Shown here piece by piece: positions 6,323 to 11,737 of a DNA stretch of 14,037 nt. The DNA comes from Acidobacteriaceae bacterium. GTDB taxonomy: Bacteria > Acidobacteriota > Terriglobia > Terriglobales > Acidobacteriaceae. The notes under the pieces are model-generated. The model was not told the DNA's origin. It did no database searches and saw only the letters and a program-made list of their open reading frames with translations. Numbering within the stretch: the stretch's first letter is position 1; each line of letters opens with the position of its first letter. The stretch covers positions 1 to 14,037 of the forward strand of contig PLBX01000305.1 in the NCBI GenBank assembly GCA_003135495.1. Direction: 5' to 3'. Made by a program: the position numbers and the translations under genes.

Positions 6323-6937
6323 CTAATTACAGTTCGGGTTGGGCGACATAGCATCCGACGAGTCGCACTCGTGTCTCCGTAAGACGCGCTGATGTGACAG
6401 GATGAAAACACCGTCTTGATTTGCGATGTAAATCAATTTTCGAGCGGGGTCCTGCAAAATGCTGGTAACACCATTGAACGTCATGGCGTTTTGCGGGTGG
6501 GCTGGATCGCTGACATCGAGGACGCGGATTTTGGTGGGTGCGGAGCTACTGCCCTTGACCGTATTATCGGATTTCTCGGCGGCACTAGAGTTTCCTGCGC
6601 TTGCGGAATTTTCAGGGCTCTCTGCGATGGCAAGACCGGAAGTCACCATGGTTAGAGTTCCTGCCGATACCTGATTGACCACCCTGGGCTGGCTTGCTTT
6701 AGTGATGTCCACAACTAAGAATCCCTGTTTCGAAGGTTGCTTCACGTAGAGATATTGCCTTTTTCCATCCACCTGGAGAAACATCTCGCGTACTCCGCCC
6801 GCCACTGCAACGTGACCTATCACCTTCGCGGGTAAGTAGGAAGGATAAAAATCGCCGGCGGACGCTACGGTGACTCCAAGCAGGGTAGCGGCGAACAATA
6901 CCAGTGCACAATGGCGAGCTTTACAAGTTGTTTTCAT
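6323..6937 (-). CDS. Exported LVIVD-repeat protein (short)
   Basis: A 204-aa protein with a signal peptide at 1-27 (CALVLFAATLLGVTVASAG). Two LVIVD-type beta-propeller blade repeats are visible: QGFLVVDITKASQPRVVNQV (71-90) and KIRVLDVSDPAHPQNAMTF (136-154). Each is followed by strand-like segments (ILQDPARKLIYIANQDGVFI, 160-179). A Ser/Ala/Glu-rich linker of about 30 residues separates them. LVIVD proteins usually have more blades, so this copy is short. It may need a partner, or may be a shortened relative of longer surface propeller proteins. The ATG at 6937 has GGAG about 7 bases upstream. It lies in the minus-strand run of exported proteins between the YceI-like and Pro/Ser-rich genes. 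Function unknown. Confidence 0.75.
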   Translation of the reverse strand: MKTTCKARHCALVLFAATLLGVTVASAGDFYPSYLPAKVIGHVAVAGGVREMFLQVDGKRQYLYVKQPSKQGFLVVDITKASQPRVVNQVSAGTLTMVTSGLAIAESPENSASAGNSSAAEKSDNTVKGSSSAPTKIRVLDVSDPAHPQNAMTFNGVTSILQDPARKLIYIANQDGVFILSHQRVLRRHECDSSDAMSPNPNCN

Positions 6938-7052
6938 AACATTCTCCGTTCTTTAGTCGCTAGCCGAACTTTGTGCTGAACTAGCTCCAAATTGCTGCTA
7001 CGCGGCCCTACGTCATATCGTCCTTCTTGGGTGTGCGTAACTATGACCATAA

Positions 7053-7895
7053 CTATGGCTCGTTCCGTGTAGATTGCAATTGCAAATGAACAACAATTGT
7101 TGTTTGCTTACCAGCAGCCGGAGTGCATACTGGGCCGTCGTAGTCGGCTCCGGAATAAACCGGCATGCTGCAATTGTCATTTTGAGTTGCGGCGAGCACG
7201 TTACCCGTGCATTGGGCGCCGCTATAGTCCCTTCCTATCACCAAGGGCATGGTGCACACTTCATTTTGAACCACAGGCGGCCAATCAGTTTCTGTAATCG
7301 CATTCAACAGTTTGGGAAAAGCGTCATAAGCGACATCGGCTGTCCCAAAAACTTCCTCTGCTTCCGTTTGTCGGGTTGAAGCCCCCGCCAAAAGTGCGGC
7401 ACTCAAACGCGGGAACGCGAACTGAATATCCGGGGTCGTGAAGCGTACTAGAGCGCTGTGAACATGTCCCGAAGCGTCTTCACTCGCAACTACACGAATC
7501 AAAGTAAGATCTCCGATAATTTGTAACTCTCCGCCTTCGGCCCATTTGATACTTTTGGAGTTGAACCGGAGGAGTATGTGATCAGTGGGATCGGGAACAT
7601 AGCCTGATGGCGGTTGACTGTCATCGCTGATAGCGCCACTCCAGTCTTCGTCTGCGGGATAGACGCTAAGATCAAAAACGGAACTAGCCAAATCATTTGG
7701 GTTCAACTCGACGGTTCCAGCCACGCGTGCGACACCAGTGTTAACTGAATGGGGATTCTCTTTGGAACCTTGAAAAAAGCGGGCGTAGGACGCTCCGGCG
7801 TTAAGCGTCCAGCTATCGCCTTGGCTAAAGGCGAACGGCGATGGGATTATTAAACCGACAACACTCAGGAAAATGGTCCGAACTGTGTTTGTCAT
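7053..7895 (-). CDS. YceI-like exported protein with duplicated C-terminal Cys motif
   Basis: A 280-aa protein with a signal peptide at about 1-25 (TIFLSVVGLIIPSPFAFSQG). Residues 27-205 resemble a YceI lipocalin-like barrel: SWTLNAGASYARFFQ, GVARVAGTVELNPNDLASSV, DHILLRFNSKSIKWAEGG and GDLTLIRVV. The family binds isoprenoid or other amphiphilic molecules in the periplasm. The tail is unusual: CTMPLVIGRDYSGAQCT (214-230) and CSMPVYSGADYDGPVCT (242-258) are two 17-residue copies of C-x-M-P-x3-G-x-D-Y-x-G-x2-C-T, probably disulfide loops. The start at 7895 has AAGGAGG 6 bases upstream and exposes the signal peptide; the longer frame to 8006 overlaps the receiver gene and is rejected. It follows the second receiver gene by 77 bases. 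Confidence 0.72.
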   Translation of the reverse strand: MTNTVRTIFLSVVGLIIPSPFAFSQGDSWTLNAGASYARFFQGSKENPHSVNTGVARVAGTVELNPNDLASSVFDLSVYPADEDWSGAISDDSQPPSGYVPDPTDHILLRFNSKSIKWAEGGELQIIGDLTLIRVVASEDASGHVHSALVRFTTPDIQFAFPRLSAALLAGASTRQTEAEEVFGTADVAYDAFPKLLNAITETDWPPVVQNEVCTMPLVIGRDYSGAQCTGNVLAATQNDNCSMPVYSGADYDGPVCTPAAGKQTTIVVHLQLQSTRNEP

Positions 7896-7937
7896 ATATT
7901 CCTCCTTCGAGAGGCTTTGGCGCGGGGCCGCGGCCTC

Positions 7938-7951
7938 GCCGATTCGTCGGC
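7938..7951. other. Small perfect hairpin in the receiver 2 / YceI-like spacer
   Basis: GCCGA-TTCG-TCGGC forms a 5-bp stem with a 4-base loop. It lies next to a GC-rich self-complementary stretch (GGCCGCGGCC at 7926-7935) between the receiver 2 stop and the YceI-like start. It could attenuate or stabilise the transcript between the two genes; there is no T-run. Confidence 0.3.
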
Positions 7952-7972
7952 ATCGTCCAATGTCCGGCGACT

Positions 7973-8314
7973 TCAAGCCTCTAAGTCTCCTATTTCTCCG
8001 ATGCAATCCATTTCCCGTAAATAAGCGTCAAAAAACCGCACCATCAAGGGCGTTTGACTGCCGATTCCATCAAACAGCAGGACTGGAATGTCCGGCCTGA
8101 TGGCTTTAAGTTGAGCCCGCAGTTCACTTCCTCTTGCCCCCGGTAAGTTGTATTCCACGAGCACTCCGTCTATCGATTGATTACCGATAGCCTCGATCGC
8201 CTGTCGTCCGCTGCTTACAGGCATGACCTCATAACCAATGCCCACGAGCATGCATACTAAGGTCGCCATGCTATCGGCCTGGTCTTCGACGCAAAGAATC
8301 GTCATACCACTCAT
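7973..8314 (-). CDS. Stand-alone receiver-like protein with Glu at the phospho-acceptor position (copy 2)
   Basis: A 113-aa CheY-like single domain: TILCVED (5-11) with the E-D acidic pair kept, GYEVMPVSSGRQAIEAI (27-43), then DGVLVEYNLPGARG (49-62). In that block Glu54 stands where the phospho-acceptor Asp should be. The Thr/Ser switch position is Asp82 (PVLLFDG) and the conserved Lys position is Glu101 (AYLREMD). It is clearly paralogous to the protein at 1436-1795: both share DGVL(L/V)EY(D/N)LP, PDVP/PDIP and RFFD(S/A)YLR. It lacks three of the usual receiver residues and any output domain. ATG 8314 has GGAGGA 4-5 bases upstream; the longer open frame to 8473 overlaps the upstream peptide gene. 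It lies 88 bases downstream of RPPP peptide 2, without an adjacent DHp protein. Confidence 0.85.
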   Translation of the reverse strand: MSGMTILCVEDQADSMATLVCMLVGIGYEVMPVSSGRQAIEAIGNQSIDGVLVEYNLPGARGSELRAQLKAIRPDIPVLLFDGIGSQTPLMVRFFDAYLREMDCIGEIGDLEA

Positions 8315-8402
8315 TCTTCCTCCATTAAACTCACAACGATAAGGATCTGTTTTCTCGCAATAGATAACAGGCTTGCGAGGCAAACTGAGAATTGGGAATG
8401 AG

Positions 8403-8738
8403 TTAGATGACTGGAGGCGGGCGATTGAAGTGGAAGCCCTTAGTTTGAATGGTGGAGAATACTTCTGGCTCAACGATCAACCCGGCCAATTCCGCATTCG
8501 GCAGCGTTAATTGAAAGGTGGCGGGCGGAGCACCCCACTGGTAAGCACTATCGACAAACCGGGGTCGCTGATCATGATGGGAATTGGCAGCGATCGTGGA
8601 ATGTGGGTTTAGCGCTTGCGAAAAATCCGGCGGAACGCCGCGCGCAGCAAAAATAGCAAAGAGGACTACCGCAGCAAGCACTGCTCGGTAAATGAGCGGC
8701 CGTTGACTGCGATTCGTGTAATCCCTTAGCAGGGACAT
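8403..8738 (-). CDS. Small single-pass membrane/exported protein with C-terminal RPPP motif (copy 2)
   Basis: A 111-aa paralogue of the protein at 266-598. It has a basic N-terminus (MSLLRDYTNRSQRP), one hydrophobic segment at about 17-32 (YRAVLAAVVLFAIFAAR), then HHDQRPRF (54-61), YQWGAPPAT with Trp68, and the ending GFHFNRPPPVI (RPPP 106-109). The middle of the tail is divergent, while the Trp block and the C-terminal block are kept at the same distances. ATG 8738 is chosen because AAGGGG lies 7 bases before it; ATGs at 8744 and 8756 are also in frame but badly spaced. It is followed on the same strand by the second Glu-type receiver, repeating the peptide/receiver association of copy 1. 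Confidence 0.78.
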   Translation of the reverse strand: MSLLRDYTNRSQRPLIYRAVLAAVVLFAIFAARGVPPDFSQALNPHSTIAANSHHDQRPRFVDSAYQWGAPPATFQLTLPNAELAGLIVEPEVFSTIQTKGFHFNRPPPVI

Positions 8739-9114
8739 TGACATTCCCCTTAACACTATTATTGATGACAGTCTTGCACTTTTGGTTACCTAAAGTTTGG
8801 GCGTATTAACACAGGCGCCTTGAAACGCTAGTACAAACCGTTTAACGGCGAGTTCAGTCGAGAGCGATATCGGTTGTGGTTCATCAAAACCTCGTGGAGG
8901 GTTCGAAATCGCCACGACTTCATTCAATCTAGCGAAGCACATTCCGATTCTGTCGATACGTTTTTCGTTCTGAGATTAGCGGGCGCAGCCGTATCGATGA
9001 GGATCCCGCCGACGTTGCGAGAGCCGAAGACTCGCCAGGGAACGACCGATAGTCGTCGGATATAAGGAGCATGCCGTCGTTCTCAGAGGAGGACACGTGA
9101 CCTCTAGGCTTTTT
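8739..9114. other. 376-base gene-free region with several dyads
   Basis: No convincing gene on either strand. It lies between the Rrf2 stop and the RPPP peptide 2 start, both minus strand. It contains TCGTGG-N4-TTCGAA-N4-CCACGA (8892-8917), TCGATACG (8953-8960) inverted against CGTATCGA (8990-8997), and a small hairpin ACGAC-CGATA-GTCGT (9042-9056). It probably holds the control region of the peptide 2/receiver 2 genes. No -35/-10 pair could be fixed with confidence. Confidence 0.4.
8892..8917. promoter_or_regulatory. 26-bp dyad (6-4-6-4-6 symmetry), candidate operator
   Basis: TCGTGG and CCACGA are perfect inverted arms around a central TTCGAA palindrome, with 4-base spacers on each side. 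The symmetry is what a dimeric regulator would recognise. It is about 155 bases upstream of the RPPP peptide 2 start and about 200 bases downstream of the Rrf2 stop. Confidence 0.3.
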
Positions 9115-9576
9115 TTACGTCGTCTTTTTCGCGGATTGGCTTTTGTGGAACTTAGGACGTGGAGGTTTCTGGTCATTAACAATGTCGGCCACGCTAGCGT
9201 TCTCGAGAATACGGGCCACTGCGTCTCGCACATCCAAGAACACTTGGTAGAGCGCGCGGTGGTCAGCATCGCGTGCTATCAGAACTCTAAGTTGATCCGC
9301 ATCACCAAACGGAGCGAGCGGCCCATCAATTAAGCGAATGACTTCACTGAGCCGAATCTCGGACGGCGGACGGCGGAGCTGGTAGCCCCCCTTTGCGCCA
9401 CGCATGCTCTCGACAATCCGAGCGTTCTTCAATTCAAGCAGTATTAGCTCAAGAAACTTCCCCGGTACGTCCGCCTCAGAAGCTATGTCCCGAACTTTAA
9501 TGGCTCCTTGTTGATATCGTCGTGCGAGCGTCATCACCGCCTGCAATGCGTACAGTCCTTTTTGAGAGATTTTCAA
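9115..9576 (-). CDS. Rrf2-family transcriptional regulator without cluster cysteines
   Basis: A 153-aa winged-helix regulator. The N-terminus LKISQKGLYALQAVMTLARR is the usual Rrf2 start; it is followed by IKVRDIASEADVPGKFLELI, LLELKNARIVES, the wing RGAKGGYQLRRPP, and LSEVIRLIDGPLAPFGDADQ. The C-terminal half is helical and ends in a basic Lys/Pro tail. IscR/NsrR-type members bind an Fe-S cluster through three Cys; this protein has none, so it must sense something else or act without a cluster. The start is placed at TTG 9576, where the family sequence begins. TTG 9630 would add 18 residues and cannot be excluded; both have weak ribosome binding sites. It lies 173 bases downstream of RPPP peptide 3 on the same strand. 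Confidence 0.9.
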   Translation of the reverse strand: MKISQKGLYALQAVMTLARRYQQGAIKVRDIASEADVPGKFLELILLELKNARIVESMRGAKGGYQLRRPPSEIRLSEVIRLIDGPLAPFGDADQLRVLIARDADHRALYQVFLDVRDAVARILENASVADIVNDQKPPRPKFHKSQSAKKTT

Positions 9577-9749
9577 TCCCGCCTCATCGTTGCAATCCAC
9601 AACGCTCTCAAGCCGCGGTCCTTCAAACAACTCCCGCTGCTTTCCTAGATTTATTTACCTCACGAGTTAATTAGCATCCGGGCGCAATGCATCCAGCCAG
9701 GGGAGACTGCCCAGAAACCTAACTCAGGGTGCGTGTTACGAGAAGAATC

Positions 9750-10079
9750 TCAGCAGGACGGCGGCGGTCGATCAAAAAGACGCTGTTGCAGCAGGGTGCT
9801 TGGGAACCCATCAAGATGCGCCACGGAAATACGGAAAGGACGAACGTGCAGAGTCGCAGTCGGCAGGACTGGCACAACCCATGGTTGGGCGTCGCGCTCC
9901 AGATGCTGCCGCATCCCCTGAGTGAAACCCGACACTACTGTAGCGGAGCGTGGGATCGTGACACGGAATGTACGCGTTCCCACATTTACGGCTAAAAGAA
10001 AAATGACGAGAGTGATCAGGAAAAGTCGGCGGCGGGAAACTATCCAGGGGCCAGGGTCCGAATTAAGACCATTCGCCAT
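9750..10079 (-). CDS. Small single-pass membrane/exported protein with C-terminal RPPP motif (copy 3)
   Basis: A 109-aa, more divergent member of the family at 266-598 and 8403-8738. It has the basic stretch SRRR (15-18), a hydrophobic segment at about 19-33 (LFLITLVIFLLAVNV), then MRQHLERDAQPWVVPV with Trp67 and the C-terminal QQRLFDRPPPSC with RPPP at 104-107. Overall identity is low, but membrane segment, Trp and RPPP fall within one or two residues of the positions in the other two copies. ATG 10079 has a poor ribosome binding site. A TATAGT (10107-10102, minus strand) could be its -10, without a matching -35. No receiver gene adjoins; the next gene on the strand is the Rrf2 regulator. 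Confidence 0.65.
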   Translation of the reverse strand: MANGLNSDPGPWIVSRRRLFLITLVIFLLAVNVGTRTFRVTIPRSATVVSGFTQGMRQHLERDAQPWVVPVLPTATLHVRPFRISVAHLDGFPSTLLQQRLFDRPPPSC

Positions 10080-10174
10080 TTTGAAGCCGAGTTACAAAAT
10101 CACTATATCGCAAGTTTCCGTTTTCTCGCGCGTAAATTTTGTTCGCTAAGGAGTTGCATGCGTCGGGTCCGGCA

Positions 10175-10483
10175 CTAATGCGTCAAGCGCATCGTCTCGA
10201 CGGCGTGAGCAAGCCTGTTGGCCTGCCACATCGCTTCATCGCGCTTTTGCTGCTTCGGAGTCCGCTCCATCTCGTCGTCGCAGGGCCAATCACTGGGTTC
10301 TCTGGCGGCTGCCAACAAGCGGCGCACATGTCGGGCAGAGATCCCGAGATTTTGCCTAATCCATTGCGTAAATGTCGGCTGTCCAGGAATGGGGACTCGC
10401 CGCCCTGGATGGGCAAAACGATCGCGGGCTTCGCGGATGTAGGGTGGTCGAGATGCTCGGCCCAACCGTAAAGCATCCGACAT
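10175..10483 (-). CDS. Small HTH-like protein of mobile-element type
   Basis: A 102-aa basic protein. The core FTQWIRQNLGISARHVRRLLAA (38-59) reads as a helix-turn-helix, preceded by IREARDRFAHPGRRVPIPGQ and followed by a charged helical tail (EMERTPKQQKRDEAMWQANR). Short proteins of this style are typical of plasmids and integrated elements, where they act in replication or gene control. I cannot name the family. ATG 10483 is the only start, because an in-frame TAG lies 2 codons upstream, and it has no clear ribosome binding site. It begins 26 bases after the small basic gene at 10510-10650 on the same strand, so the two are probably co-transcribed. Overlapping frames on both strands look less protein-like. 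Confidence 0.55.
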   Translation of the reverse strand: MSDALRLGRASRPPYIREARDRFAHPGRRVPIPGQPTFTQWIRQNLGISARHVRRLLAAAREPSDWPCDDEMERTPKQQKRDEAMWQANRLAHAVETMRLTH

Positions 10484-10509
10484 GACAATCTATGGCACCA
10501 CGTCCAAGT

Positions 10510-10650
10510 TCAAGACTTCTTGTCCTTTGCCCAGCGAGCCTGGGCCGCCTTCCGGGCGCTTTCTCGACGCTCCTCAGCCGTAAGCTTCTGAGCCCTCTTC
10601 TGGCCGCCTTTTCGACCGAGCTGAACCGCCGCTGGATTTTTCCTTCGCAT
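10510..10650 (-). CDS. 46-aa basic KGG-type small protein
   Basis: MRRKNPAAVQLGRKGGQKRA (1-20) then LTAEERRESARKAAQARWAK: a short, strongly basic protein with a GRKGG element and an E-E-R-x-E-x-A-R-K-A-A-x-A-R-W repeat-like second half, a pattern common in small proteins of mobile elements. It is probably nucleic-acid binding; the exact role is unknown. The start at 10650 matches the usual N-terminus of such proteins. In-frame ATG 10671 and TTG 10701 would extend it. It is divergent from the recombinase at 10800 and shares the promoter region with the palindrome. Confidence 0.6.
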   Translation of the reverse strand: MRRKNPAAVQLGRKGGQKRAQKLTAEERRESARKAAQARWAKDKKS

Positions 10651-10670
10651 ACCGTCATTCTTACACAACA

Positions 10671-10710
10671 TGCGTAGCGGCAGGCAACTCTTGGTTGACA
10701 ATGCGTAGCG
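10671..10710 (+). repeat. Direct repeat TGCGTAGCG (2 copies)
   Basis: Copies at 10671-10679 and 10702-10710, start-to-start distance 31 bases (about three helical turns). The second copy is the left half of a perfect palindrome. Same-face spacing suggests two binding sites for one protein. Confidence 0.6.
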
Positions 10711-10723
10711 CTACGGATATAGT
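10695..10723 (+). promoter_or_regulatory. Strong sigma70-type promoter of the recombinase gene
   Basis: Perfect -35 TTGACA (10695-10700), exactly 17 bases of spacer, and -10 TATAGT (10718-10723, 5 of 6). Transcription would begin near 10730, leaving a leader of about 70 bases before ATG 10800. On the minus strand TTGTTC (10744-10739), 17 bases, TATATC (10721-10716) is a weaker candidate for the divergent small genes, so the two -10 boxes would overlap. Confidence 0.65.
10704..10715. promoter_or_regulatory. Perfect palindrome CGTAGCGCTACG in the promoter spacer (operator)
   Basis: A 12-bp perfect dyad lying entirely between the -35 and -10 boxes of the recombinase promoter; a bound protein would block RNA polymerase. 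A half-site (CGTAGCG) recurs 31 bases upstream. The divergent HTH-like protein or the recombinase itself are candidate ligands; it could also be part of a resolution site. Confidence 0.5.
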
Positions 10724-10799
10724 TGGCCAAAGCGGGCTGAACAAGTGCGGTCAAACACTCATCCAGCCCTGACCACAGTCGCCTATACAGGAGGCAAAC

Positions 10800-11483
10800 A
10801 TGGCTAGACAGCAACGTACCACTACAGCTTCATTCCCTCAAGAAAGCTCCCCCGCAATAGCTCGCGTGGCTCTCTACGCACGCGTCAGCACCCTCAACAA
10901 TCAAGATCCAGAAATGCAACTTGCGGAACTGCGAGAATATGCAGGCCGCCGCGGCTGGCAGATCGTCGAGGAATTCGCAGATCAGGGGGTGTCCGGCTGC
11001 AAGGAATCGCGGCCGGCGCTAAATCGGCTGATGGCCGACGCTTGTCGTCGTCGGTTTGACGCGGTTTTGGTCTGGAAAATCGACCGCTTTGGGAGGTCCC
11101 TGAAGCACCTCGTCAATGCCCTCGCCGAACTCGTGGCGCTCGGAGTCGCTTTCATTAGCCTGAGGGACAACTTGGATCTCAGCACTCCATCGGGTCGCTT
11201 GATGTTCCAAATAATCGGCGCGATGGCCGAGTTCGAGCGGGCGCTGATCCAGGAGCGTGTCCGTGCGGGCATTCGCAATGCACGAGCAAAGGGCAAGCGT
11301 CTTGGGCGGCCCCGGGTCGTCGTAGACGCTTCGCGTATCGCCTCTCTTCGCGCTTGTGGGAACTCGTGGTCGCAAGTGCAGGCCAAGCTAGGGGTGAGCA
11401 AGGGCACTGCGCAGCAGTCGGCTCCGGGATCCGACGCACACCTGGTGAAATTGCCGCTCGGTTGCAAAGCTCTGGACTCGTGA
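10800..11483 (+). CDS. Small serine recombinase (resolvase/invertase family)
   Basis: A 227-aa protein. The catalytic domain is at about 20-160: ARVALYARVSTLNNQDPEMQ with the nucleophile Ser30 and Arg28, GVSGCKESRPALNRLM (63-78), and VWKIDRFGRSLKHLV (91-105). The helix E region MAEFERALIQERVRAGI follows (142-158), then the linker KGKRLGRPR (164-172) and a Hin-type HTH (about 176-205: IASLRACGNSWSQVQAKLG, VSKGTAQ). It catalyses site-specific strand exchange, as in Tn3-type resolution or inversion. The last 20 residues (PGSDAHLVKLPLGCKALDS) are not typical and may reflect a 3' frameshift or a junction. The ribosome binding site AGGAGG is 5 bases before ATG 10800. It lies divergent from two small mobile-type genes and upstream of an efflux operon. 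Confidence 0.92.
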   Translation: MARQQRTTTASFPQESSPAIARVALYARVSTLNNQDPEMQLAELREYAGRRGWQIVEEFADQGVSGCKESRPALNRLMADACRRRFDAVLVWKIDRFGRSLKHLVNALAELVALGVAFISLRDNLDLSTPSGRLMFQIIGAMAEFERALIQERVRAGIRNARAKGKRLGRPRVVVDASRIASLRACGNSWSQVQAKLGVSKGTAQQSAPGSDAHLVKLPLGCKALDS

Positions 11484-11737
11484 TCGCGATTTGGGTCTTG
11501 AGGGCATTTACGCCTTCTTCTGTACTCTCTCGGTTACGGAACTTGGAATCATACTTCCGGGCGCGGGGCGGATGGAACAACGTGATCGTTGAATTACAAT
11601 GCATCCATTGAGGGGTGAATCGCAGTCTTAGACACAAGAGGATGGCACGGACGACGGAGCTTTGCATAGCACTCGGTAGGTGGAGCATGGCTGCGAGGTC
11701 CGCCGCGTGCCGTCAATACACTTCGATCTCAACCTTT
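11484..11737. other. Spacer between recombinase and efflux operon
   Basis: No convincing gene. A TACAAT (11595-11600) could be a -10 box for the efflux genes, but the -35 position (ATGGAA) is poor. In-frame starts for the TolC-type protein at 11615 (GTG), 11642 and 11687 (ATG) also fall here, so part of this stretch may be translated if the real start is further upstream than chosen. Confidence 0.35.

Noticed and set aside
7038..7057. Direct repeat TAACTATG-N4-TAACTATG at the end of the YceI-like gene
   Set aside because: Short and overlapping the stop codon; no sign of a mobile-element target duplication.
8900..8911. GGTTCGAAATC resembling a tRNA T-arm
   Set aside because: No 5-bp T-stem, anticodon arm or acceptor stem can be formed around it; it is better explained as the centre of a dyad.
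8929..9072. Minus-strand 47-codon frame in the gene-free region
   Set aside because: No ribosome binding site and Ser/Arg-rich random-like composition.
10139..10471. Plus-strand 110-codon frame over the HTH-like gene
   Set aside because: The minus-strand frame has a recognisable helix-turn-helix and an operon partner; the plus frame has neither.
10183..10488. Alternative minus-strand frame over the HTH-like gene
   Set aside because: Cys/Trp/Pro-rich shadow composition with no recognisable element.
10356..10814. 152-codon minus-strand frame crossing the divergent promoter region
   Set aside because: It would run through the promoter, the palindrome and the KGG-type gene in another frame; shadow composition.
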